NCBI GenBank assembly: GCA_031284645.1
Contig: JAITXS010000046.1
Coordinates: 1 to 16,362, forward strand
Direction: 5' to 3'
Source of the DNA: Spirochaetaceae bacterium
GTDB taxonomy: Bacteria > Spirochaetota > Spirochaetia > Treponematales > Breznakiellaceae
DNA length: 16,362 bases
Every line of letters begins with the position of its first letter. Within the stretch, counting starts at the first letter, position 1. Both the position numbers and the translations under genes were made by a program. The notes below the pieces were generated by a model that ran no database searches, was not told the origin of the DNA, and saw only the letters and a program-made list of their open reading frames with translations. Of this stretch, positions 6,372-12,229 are shown in pieces.

Positions 6372-7412
6372 ATGAATCAAGAAGACTCCTTTTTATGGCA
6401 AATTCTTCTTCAGCTGATCCTGATACTCCTTAATGCTTTTTTTTCAGCCGCAGAAATTGTTCTTATATCTTTCAACGAAGCAAAAGCTGAAAAAAAGGCT
6501 GAAAACGGTAACAAGAGCGCCATTCGCTTTTTAAAACTAAAGAAAACGCCCGAAAAATTTCTCGCTACTATCCAGGTAGGGATTACCCTTGCAGGTTTTC
6601 TCGCGAGTGCCTTTGCTGCCAGTGATTTTTCCGATGCATTTGTTCGTTTTTTTGGTTCTTTCAATACCGGAATTCCGCTCCATGCGCTAAGAATACTTGC
6701 TGTCTTTGCTATTACCATTATCCTTTCGTTGTTTACGATTGTATTAGGCGAGCTTGTCCCAAAAAGAATTGCGATGAAAAAGGCAGACACACTTGTATAT
6801 GTCATGTCTACCGTTATCAGTCTTATTTCAAAACTATTTGCGCCGATTATATGGTTTTTATCGCTTTGCACCAATCTTTTTTTGCGGATACTGCGGATAG
6901 ATCCTAAAGCAGAAGAAAACGGGATTACCGAAGAAGAGATACGCTTGATGGTTGATGCGGGAAGTGCAAAAGGCGTCATTGAGGAAAGCGAAAAAGAAAT
7001 AATCAATAATGTTTTTGAATTTGATGATAAAAATGTCGGCGAGCTTATGACTCACCGCTTGGATGCGTCGGTTCTATGGCTCAAAGACAATGATAAAGAC
7101 TGGGAAAAAACAATCATAGAAAAGCGGCATGGCCAGTATCCTGTCTGCGGCAAAACAATCGACGATATTGAAGGGGTGCTTTCTACCCGTGACTTTCTTT
7201 TATTAAATAAACATGATAGAAAGACCGTACTTTCAAAAGCCATGCACAACGCTCAATTTGTACCCGAATCCCTAAAAGCTGATGTGCTTTTTTCAAAAAT
7301 GAAGAAAAGCCGCGATCATTTTGCTCTTGTTCTTGATGAGTACGGGGGGTTCAGCGGCTTGATAACAATGAATGATGTGCTCGCCGCGATAGTCGGTAAA
7401 TTTTCGTATTAG
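6372..7412 (+). CDS. CNNM (DUF21) and CBS-domain membrane protein, HlyC/CorC/TlyC-like
   Basis: This 346-residue inner-membrane protein is of the family often annotated 'hemolysin' or CorC, linked to magnesium or other divalent-cation transport or export. Residues about 10-190 form the DUF21/CNNM transmembrane unit (LILLNAFFSAAEIVLIS, FLATIQVGITLAGFLASAFAA, VLGELVPKRIAMKKAD). ITEEEIRLMVDAGSAKGVIEESEKEII and the FEFDDKNVGELMTHR linker follow, then two CBS motifs ending in FALVLDEYGGFSGLITMNDVLAAIVG. It stops just after the second CBS domain. Many relatives have ~80 more residues forming the CorC_HlyC domain, which is absent here. The start agrees with the family but has no Shine-Dalgarno site and sits 5 bp after a strong hairpin. 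The 121-bp gap to the convergent nth gene shows no clear terminator. Confidence 0.9.
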   Translation: MNQEDSFLWQILLQLILILLNAFFSAAEIVLISFNEAKAEKKAENGNKSAIRFLKLKKTPEKFLATIQVGITLAGFLASAFAASDFSDAFVRFFGSFNTGIPLHALRILAVFAITIILSLFTIVLGELVPKRIAMKKADTLVYVMSTVISLISKLFAPIIWFLSLCTNLFLRILRIDPKAEENGITEEEIRLMVDAGSAKGVIEESEKEIINNVFEFDDKNVGELMTHRLDASVLWLKDNDKDWEKTIIEKRHGQYPVCGKTIDDIEGVLSTRDFLLLNKHDRKTVLSKAMHNAQFVPESLKADVLFSKMKKSRDHFALVLDEYGGFSGLITMNDVLAAIVGKFSY

Positions 7413-7533
7413 CTTGCCGGTAATTTATTTTTTAGAAAATCTCCGAATATGAAATTTCAAATTTTTCCGGAACGCAAACAGAGCTTATAAAATTCCTGTC
7501 GTGTTTGCTTATATCATGTTGAATGAATCAGGT

Positions 7534-8202
7534 TTAACGGGATTTTCCGATTCCTTCAGCGGCGCAATATTCTTTGATAAGACATTTTGAGCAAAAAGGG
7601 CTGATAGGGCGGCAGAGCTGCTGCCCGTAAAGCACTAAAAGCGCGTTAAGTTTTTTCCAGTGTTTTAATGGTAGAATTTTTCGAAGATGCATTTCAGTTT
7701 GATCAGGCGTACTCGTTTGCAGCCAAGCTGCCCGATTGCAAATACGGTGAACATGGGTGTCAACGCAGATCCCGTCCTTGTCAAAAGCTTCGATCATAAC
7801 GAGATTTGCCGTTTTTCTGCCAACACCGGGCAGTGCTAAAAGCTCGTCAAGATCGCATGGTACTTTTCCTTTGTGTTTTTCAATAATTCCTTGGGCTATT
7901 CTCTGTAAATTAAGCGCTTTTGTTCGGTAAAAACCAACCGGAAAAATAATTTCCTGCAATTCTTTTATGTCAATATTAAGCAATGCCTCGGGTGTGGGAG
8001 CTTTTTTTAACAAGGCTTCGGATGCTCGAAGGGTAAGTTCATCTTTTGTGCGGAGACTTAAAATAGTCGAAGTCAATACAGCCCACGGATCATGATGATA
8101 TTTTTCCGCGATTGTCGTAACTGAAGGATCATCCAATCCTGCTCTCCATGCTTCAAGAGTGCAGACTATATTATCCCATGCTATCATTTTTCCACTCATC
8201 AT
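7534..8202 (-). CDS. nth: Endonuclease III (DNA glycosylase/AP lyase)
   Basis: Endonuclease III removes oxidised pyrimidines and nicks the abasic site in base-excision repair. The protein has 222 residues from ATG 8202 (E. coli Nth has 211). It carries the helix-hairpin-helix LPGVGRKTANLVM with the catalytic Lys, VDTHVHRICNR with the catalytic Asp 18 residues later as in E. coli, and a C-terminal 4Fe-4S loop with the exact C-X6-C-X2-C-X5-C spacing (CRPISPFCSKCLIKEYC). A TTG at 8316 would add 38 residues, but it lies inside a hairpin and the extra sequence is unlike the family. ATG 8202 or the adjacent ATG 8199 follows GGGGA and is preferred. It lies 126 bp downstream of adh on the same strand, separated by two hairpins. 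Confidence 0.95.
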   Translation of the reverse strand: MMSGKMIAWDNIVCTLEAWRAGLDDPSVTTIAEKYHHDPWAVLTSTILSLRTKDELTLRASEALLKKAPTPEALLNIDIKELQEIIFPVGFYRTKALNLQRIAQGIIEKHKGKVPCDLDELLALPGVGRKTANLVMIEAFDKDGICVDTHVHRICNRAAWLQTSTPDQTEMHLRKILPLKHWKKLNALLVLYGQQLCRPISPFCSKCLIKEYCAAEGIGKSR

Positions 8203-8229
8203 TGTCCCCACTTTTTTTATCGTCTTAAG

Positions 8230-8266
8230 CACAAGAATTGCCGTATAATAAGCAGCAATTCTTGTG
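8230..8266 (-). promoter_or_regulatory. Hairpin B in the adh-nth spacer
   Basis: On the plus strand CACAAGAATTGC (8230-8241) and GCAATTCTTGTG (8255-8266) form a perfect 12-bp inverted repeat around a 13-base loop. On the adh/nth strand it lies about 28 bases before the nth start, and an A-rich run rather than a U-run follows. It is not a classic terminator. A leader structure or processing site is inferred. Confidence 0.6.
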
Positions 8267-8292
8267 TTGATATTTCGTGCAGGTCGAGCGGT

Positions 8293-8323
8293 TTGGCCCT
8301 TGTGCTTTACGCACAAAGGCCAA
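8293..8323 (-). promoter_or_regulatory. Hairpin A directly after adh
   Basis: TTGGCCCTTGTG (8293-8304) and CACAAAGGCCAA (8312-8323) form a 12-pair stem with one mismatch, which on the minus-strand transcript is a U-G wobble, closing a seven-base loop. It begins 5 bp after the adh stop. There is no U-run, so it could be a factor-assisted terminator or an mRNA 3' stabiliser. Its 3' arm could also pair with hairpin B. Confidence 0.6.
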
Positions 8324-8328
8324 GCTGA

Positions 8329-9519
8329 CTAGAAATCGACTTCTTTATCGTAATAGCAAGCGAGTAGAAGTTTTTCCATCACCGCAGGAGTAATGCTGCG
8401 CGGGTTAGATCCGGTACACGCATCTCCGACAGCCAATTCGGCAACTTTCGGCAGTTTTTCAAGGAATTCTTTTTCGTTGATAATGCCGCCTTCGTAGTCT
8501 TTAATACTGTTGGGAATGTCAAGAGATTTATTGAGTTTTCTGATGTGTGCAATCAGAGAGTCAACGCCTTCCGCCGCTGTGCTTGCGGGCAGTCCGATAA
8601 AGCTCGCGATTTCGCGATAGCGTTCCGCCGCGATTTTGTCCTTCGAGTTATAGCGAATAACTTTGGGCAAATACATCGCGTTCGCACAGCCGTGCACAAT
8701 GTGCCCGCCGGAATATGCCGCTCCTGTTTTATGCGCCATTGAGTGTACAATGCCAAGCAAAGCATTTGAAAACGCCATACCGGCAAGACACTGAGCATTG
8801 TGCATTCGGGCACGGGCTTCCAGATCACCCTTGTAAGAATCTACCACATAGCGGCTTACCATTTTAACTGCATGCAACGCAAGCGGGTCGGTATAATCAC
8901 AATTCAACGTTGACACATAGGCTTCAATTGCGTGTGTGATTGCATCCATACCGGTATGTGCGGTAAGCTTCGGCGGCATTGTTTCAGCCAGCGCCGGATC
9001 AACGATTGCTACATCCGGAGTGATATTAAAATCTGCCAACGGGTACTTTACACCTTTATGATAATCAGTGATGACAGAAAAAGCAGTAACTTCCGTTGCC
9101 GTCCCTGATGTCGAAGAAATCGCGCAGAACCTTGCTTTTGTTCTGAGAGTGGGAAAACTAAACGGAACCGTCAGAGAGTCAAACGTGATGTCCGGGTGTT
9201 CATAAAATGCCCACATTGCTTTTGCCGCGTCAATCGGAGAACCGCCGCCGATAGCAACAATCCAGTCCGGACCGAATTTCCGCATTGCTTCAGCTCCTTT
9301 CATTACCGTTTCCACCGACGGATCGGCTTCAACGCCTTCAAAGAGAGAAACTTCAAGACCTGCCTCTTTTAAATATGCGACAGCTTTATCTAAAAATCCG
9401 AAGCGTTTCATGCTTCCGCCGCCAACTACCACAATCGCTTTTTTCCCGGTAAGGGATTTTAGCGCATCCAAAGAACCTTTCCCGTGATATATATCGCGGG
9501 GTAGTGTAAATCGAGCCAT
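8329..9519 (-). CDS. Iron-containing alcohol dehydrogenase
   Basis: This 396-residue cytoplasmic enzyme of the group III (Fe-type) alcohol dehydrogenase family interconverts an alcohol and an aldehyde with NAD(P)H. The nucleotide-binding part has VVVGGGSMKRFG and IVAIGGGSPIDAAKAMW (about residues 89-103). Likely metal ligands by comparison with FucO are D192 and H196 (GMDAITHAIEAY), H259 (GIVHSMAH) and H276 (HGCANAMYLP). Length is normal. ATG 9519 follows a strong AGGAGG site. Two stacked sigma70-like promoters lie upstream, suggesting high expression, consistent with a fermentative role in recycling NAD(P)+. Substrate cannot be assigned: ethanol, butanol and 1,3-propanediol dehydrogenases all share these motifs. 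Confidence 0.94.
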   Translation of the reverse strand: MARFTLPRDIYHGKGSLDALKSLTGKKAIVVVGGGSMKRFGFLDKAVAYLKEAGLEVSLFEGVEADPSVETVMKGAEAMRKFGPDWIVAIGGGSPIDAAKAMWAFYEHPDITFDSLTVPFSFPTLRTKARFCAISSTSGTATEVTAFSVITDYHKGVKYPLADFNITPDVAIVDPALAETMPPKLTAHTGMDAITHAIEAYVSTLNCDYTDPLALHAVKMVSRYVVDSYKGDLEARARMHNAQCLAGMAFSNALLGIVHSMAHKTGAAYSGGHIVHGCANAMYLPKVIRYNSKDKIAAERYREIASFIGLPASTAAEGVDSLIAHIRKLNKSLDIPNSIKDYEGGIINEKEFLEKLPKVAELAVGDACTGSNPRSITPAVMEKLLLACYYDKEVDF

Positions 9520-9546
9520 TTAAGCCTCCTAAATTTATTTAATAGT

Positions 9547-9575
9547 ATATTACTACATATATGCTGATTAGTCAA
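9547..9575 (-). promoter_or_regulatory. adh proximal promoter
   Basis: Reading the minus strand: TTGACT (9575-9570), a 17-bp spacer and TAATAT (9552-9547). The -10 element ends 27 bp before the adh ATG. Both hexamers score well against sigma70 and the spacing is optimal. Confidence 0.7.
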
Positions 9576-9604
9576 ATTATACCGCAATTGAGGATCCGAT
9601 CCAA
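9576..9604 (-). promoter_or_regulatory. adh distal promoter
   Basis: Reading the minus strand: TTGGAT (9604-9599), a 17-bp spacer and a consensus TATAAT (9581-9576). Its -10 element abuts the -35 element of the proximal promoter, so the two are strictly in tandem and may compete for polymerase. Confidence 0.6.
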
Positions 9605-9696
9605 GTATGATGAAAGGTCACCAAATGTTCGTAATGCGATATGTATAGCAGTGTTTGTCCTGTAATCAGATAGAGTGATGAATACAAATCATTGCA

Positions 9697-9706
9697 GGTA
9701 TATACC
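9697..9706. other. Perfect 10-bp palindrome GGTATATACC in the adh-adk divergent spacer
   Basis: The 380-bp spacer between adh and adk (9520-9899) holds the adh promoters at its left end, this self-complementary site in the middle, and a weak adk promoter candidate (TTGCAT 9729-9734, 16 bp, TATTTT 9751-9756). I see no riboswitch or RNA gene in it. The palindrome could be an operator, but nothing else supports that. Confidence 0.3.
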
Positions 9707-9714
9707 ACAAAAAA

Positions 9715-9903
9715 ATGAGGATATCCGTTTGCATAGATCTTCAGGCGAAATATTTTTTGTTAGCGAAACGGATAATAAAAAACGGCGGGTGGCATAGTTA
9801 TCGCGCTATTTTTAAATTTAAAGAGGATATTGCAAATTGTTACTGGACAAAAAGGGAAAATGATGGGAAACTTGAGGCGTATTTTGAGAGGAGTACTTTA
9901 TGA
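9715..9903 (+). CDS. Possible small ORF overlapping the adk start
   Basis: This 62-codon frame has an unrecognised, rather basic product (N-terminus MRISVCIDLQAKYF). Its stop TGA (9901-9903) overlaps the adk ATG as ATGA, which would allow translational coupling. Against it, there is no Shine-Dalgarno site before ATG 9715 and no family resemblance, and adk has its own strong ribosome site. It may be only an open stretch of leader. Confidence 0.22.
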   Translation: MRISVCIDLQAKYFLLAKRIIKNGGWHSYRAIFKFKEDIANCYWTKRENDGKLEAYFERSTL

Positions 9904-10532
9904 ATTTAGTTTTTTTAGGACCGCCCGGTGCGGGAAAAGGGACACTAGCGATAAGGGTTGTGGATTTGTTAAAGATTCCGCATATCAGCACGGGAAATAT
10001 TTTCAGAGAGGCTATTGCCGCGAAAACCCGACTGGGACTGAAAGTAAAAGAAATTATTGAGTCCGGTGGTCTTGTCGATGACATCACCACCATTGAGCTT
10101 GTCCGCGAACGGCTTGGGCACTCTGATACGGCCGGAGGCTATATCCTTGACGGTTTCCCGCGTACCATCCCCCAAGCTGACGCCTTGGCGGTTTTTTCCA
10201 AACTTGATTATGTGGTAAATTTTGATCTTCCCGACACAATTGTAATTGACCGGCTTTCCGGCAGGCGTGTGTGCAGGAAATGCGGTTTTAACTGGCACGC
10301 GGCCTTTAATCCGCCGTCAAAAGAGGGGCTCTGCGATAAATGCGGCGGCGAAGTGTATATTCGTGATGATGACAAGCCCGAGTCAATTAAAAAACGTCTT
10401 GAGGTCTATCGATCCCAAACAGAGCCGCTTATCGCGTATTACCGCGAAAAGGGAAACCTGGTTGATATTGACGCAAGTCCGCAGGTAGACGCTATTCTGG
10501 TGAATTTTAAAAAGGCATTGAAGCTTTCTTAA
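9900..10532 (+). CDS. adk: Adenylate kinase, zinc-LID type
   Basis: Adenylate kinase catalyses ATP + AMP = 2 ADP in the cytoplasm. The 210-residue protein has the P-loop GPPGAGKGT (7-15), the AMP-site ISTGNIFRE (about 29-37) and DGFPRT (84-89). A long LID carries four cysteines (C125, C128, C145, C148), as in zinc-binding adenylate kinases, and RDDDKPESIKKRL follows. ATG 9900 is preceded by GAGAGGAG. It converges with a tRNA-Arg gene 37 bp downstream. No clear terminator is visible between them. Confidence 0.97.
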   Translation: MNLVFLGPPGAGKGTLAIRVVDLLKIPHISTGNIFREAIAAKTRLGLKVKEIIESGGLVDDITTIELVRERLGHSDTAGGYILDGFPRTIPQADALAVFSKLDYVVNFDLPDTIVIDRLSGRRVCRKCGFNWHAAFNPPSKEGLCDKCGGEVYIRDDDKPESIKKRLEVYRSQTEPLIAYYREKGNLVDIDASPQVDAILVNFKKALKLS

Positions 10533-10569
10533 AAGAAATCCGAATGAAAAATGACCCTGCGGAAAATTT

Positions 10570-10643
10570 TGCGACACGGCTGACTCGAACAGCCCACCTA
10601 CGGCTTAGAAGGCCGTTGCTCTATCCGGATGAGCTAGTGTCGC
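10570..10643 (-). tRNA. tRNA-Arg (anticodon TCT)
   Basis: On the minus strand the cloverleaf is complete: seven-pair acceptor GCGACAC/GTGTCGC, D stem GCTC/GAGC, anticodon stem ACGGC/GCCGT with loop CTTCTAA (anticodon TCT, reading AGA), five-base variable loop, and T stem GGCTG/CAGCC with loop TTCGAGT. The discriminator base is A (10570). CCA is not encoded, so it must be added after transcription. No strong promoter was found in the hairpin-rich spacer upstream of it. Confidence 0.95.
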
Positions 10644-10656
10644 GCTCTCTTCGGCA

Positions 10657-10730
10657 ATTCTCGTTTCTAAAGAGAAACACCAACACGTACCCGTGTTCGG
10701 TTTACGTTAAAAATCTTTTTTAACGAGAAT
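10657..10730. repeat. Nested inverted repeats between tRNA-Arg and surE
   Basis: An outer nine-base repeat, ATTCTCGTT (10657-10665) and AACGAGAAT (10722-10730), encloses three perfect small hairpins: GTTTCT/AGAAAC (10663-10678), AACACG/CGTGTT (10682-10697) and CGTTAAAAA/TTTTTAACG (10705-10725). The outer arms overlap the first and third hairpins, so the folds are alternatives. Function unknown; it could be a bidirectional terminator, a small RNA, or a remnant element. Confidence 0.45.
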
Positions 10731-10740
10731 CGCTGATTTC

Positions 10741-10769
10741 TTGGAAAACTCTATCATATATTATAAAAT
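10741..10769 (+). promoter_or_regulatory. Promoter of the surE operon
   Basis: TTGGAA (10741-10746), a 17-bp spacer and TAAAAT (10764-10769) fit a sigma70 promoter. Transcription would start about 15 nt before the surE ATG, leaving a very short leader without a clear Shine-Dalgarno site. Confidence 0.5.
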
Positions 10770-10790
10770 TATTCTAGAGTAAAAGATAAT

Positions 10791-11513
10791 ATGAAAATTT
10801 TAGTGACCAATGACGATGGATTTGAATGTGAGGGCATCATAAAACTTGGAGAAGCTCTTAAAAAAACAGGGCATACTATTTTTACCGTAGCGCCGGACAG
10901 AGACCGCTCAGGCAGCTCTCATTCAATGACGATTACTGAAAAAATACAAGTAAAACAAATTGCACGCGATTTCTGGATTTGCCGGGGAACGCCGGTTGAC
11001 TGCGTTGTTTCGGTTATTTCAGGCGGCCTTCCCTTTACACCGGATATAGTTGTTTCAGGCATCAATGCAGGCCCCAATCTTGGAACCGATATTGTGTATT
11101 CAGGGACAGCCTCAGCTGCACGGCAGGCGGCGTTAAGCGGTATTCCCGGTCTTGCTTTTTCCTTGTGCGGGCAGCCCCCTTTTTTTTGGGATGAAGCAGC
11201 GCGCTGGTCGGCGGCTCATCTGGACGATTTACTCAAACTCTGGAACAAAGATGTTTTTATCAATGTTAATATGCCGAATATCGAAAGTATTCCTTCGGGT
11301 GTAGAAATCGCCTTCCCTGCGCGGCGCGCTTATGTCGAAAAAACCGAGGCGCTTGGCGGAGAGGAGGACTGGAAAGTTTTGGTTATGACAGGCTTTGATG
11401 TGGAAACGGACTTTGAACATGGATCCGACCATCACCTTGTTTCTCTTAATAAGGCAGCGGTCAGTCCGGTATTTTTGCATCCGGTTATCAAGGAGGGAGG
11501 AGAGAGAGCATGA
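10791..11513 (+). CDS. surE: 5'/3'-nucleotidase SurE
   Basis: SurE is a metal-dependent phosphatase that removes the phosphate of nucleoside monophosphates and is linked to stationary-phase survival. The 240-residue protein has the metal-binding start MKILVTNDDG (D8, D9), RDRSGSSHSMT (phosphate/metal Ser near residue 40), RGTPVDCV, and VVSGINAGPNLGTDIVYSGT with the conserved Asn near 92. Its length is slightly below the family's usual 250. It heads an operon: its stop TGA overlaps the ATG of the TPR gene as ATGA. The tight coupling suggests the two products are made in step. Confidence 0.96.
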   Translation: MKILVTNDDGFECEGIIKLGEALKKTGHTIFTVAPDRDRSGSSHSMTITEKIQVKQIARDFWICRGTPVDCVVSVISGGLPFTPDIVVSGINAGPNLGTDIVYSGTASAARQAALSGIPGLAFSLCGQPPFFWDEAARWSAAHLDDLLKLWNKDVFINVNMPNIESIPSGVEIAFPARRAYVEKTEALGGEEDWKVLVMTGFDVETDFEHGSDHHLVSLNKAAVSPVFLHPVIKEGGERA

Positions 11514-12190
11514 AAACAACATACGATGAGGCGGTAAAGCTTTTTAAGATGAAACGCTGGGATTCGGCTCTGGCGACATTTCAAGAAGCCGAAACAAGCA
11601 CTTTTAACGCAGAACAAAAGGCCGAGCTTGCCTATTATTTCGGACTTTGTTATACAAAGCTCGAGAGATTTAATGATGCGCTCGTTTATTTAGAACAGTT
11701 TGTCTCCGATGACAAGAGATCGCTTCGAAGTTGTCAGTGCAGGCTGACTCTTGCCTATATCTATATGAATACCAAACGCCCTAAAATGGCGGAATTTGAG
11801 CTTGAGCATCTTCTTAAAAGCGGTTTTAAATCCGCTCAAATCTATACCATGCTCGGTTTTGCCGCATGGACCCAAAACCAGGAAAAAGAGGCGATTGAAC
11901 GTTATGAAAAAGCCCTTGAGCTTGACCTGAATAACTCAACGGCGTTGAATAGCCTTGGCTACATTCTTGTTGAAACCGGCAAAGATATTCCCCGTGGGCT
12001 TGAACTTTGCAAGCGGGCGGTGGAAAAACATCCGGGCAGTGCAGTCTACATGGACTCACTTGGTTGGGCCTACTACAAAAGCGGCGAGCTTGTTGAAGCC
12101 CGTACATGGCTGCGGCGGGCGCTCTCCATTGCCCCCCGACAACGGGAGATTTCCGGGCACATGAAAGCTCTCGTCGATAAGGCGTCGTAA
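11510..12190 (+). CDS. TPR-repeat protein
   Basis: This 226-residue protein is built almost wholly of tetratricopeptide repeats, with no signal peptide, so it is probably cytoplasmic. Recognisable repeats include KRWDSALATFQEAE, AYYFGLCYTKLERFNDALVYLEQF, IYTMLGFAAWTQNQEKEAIERYEKALEL, ALNSLGYILVETGKDIPRGLELCKRAVEKHP and YMDSLGWAYYKSGELVEARTWLRRAL, each with the W/L-G-Y-A-F-P-like TPR positions. TPRs bind partner proteins; the partner is unknown. The ATG follows a GGAGGGAGGAG tract and overlaps the surE stop by 4 bp. The next gene also begins with TPRs, so the operon may build a multi-protein assembly. Confidence 0.9.
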   Translation: MKTTYDEAVKLFKMKRWDSALATFQEAETSTFNAEQKAELAYYFGLCYTKLERFNDALVYLEQFVSDDKRSLRSCQCRLTLAYIYMNTKRPKMAEFELEHLLKSGFKSAQIYTMLGFAAWTQNQEKEAIERYEKALELDLNNSTALNSLGYILVETGKDIPRGLELCKRAVEKHPGSAVYMDSLGWAYYKSGELVEARTWLRRALSIAPRQREISGHMKALVDKAS

Positions 12191-12229
12191 GTTCATTATC
12201 ATACATTTATTATGAAGGGGAAGCATATC

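Noticed and set aside
6410..7006. 198-codon minus-strand ORF
   Set aside because: It is antisense to the CNNM domain, whose sense frame matches its family throughout.
8203..8316. N-terminal extension of nth from a TTG
   Set aside because: The TTG lies inside hairpin A, has no ribosome site, and the added residues do not resemble endonuclease III. ATG 8202 follows GGGGA.
11826..12206. 126-codon minus-strand ORF
   Set aside because: It is the shadow of the TPR gene, with low-plausibility composition.
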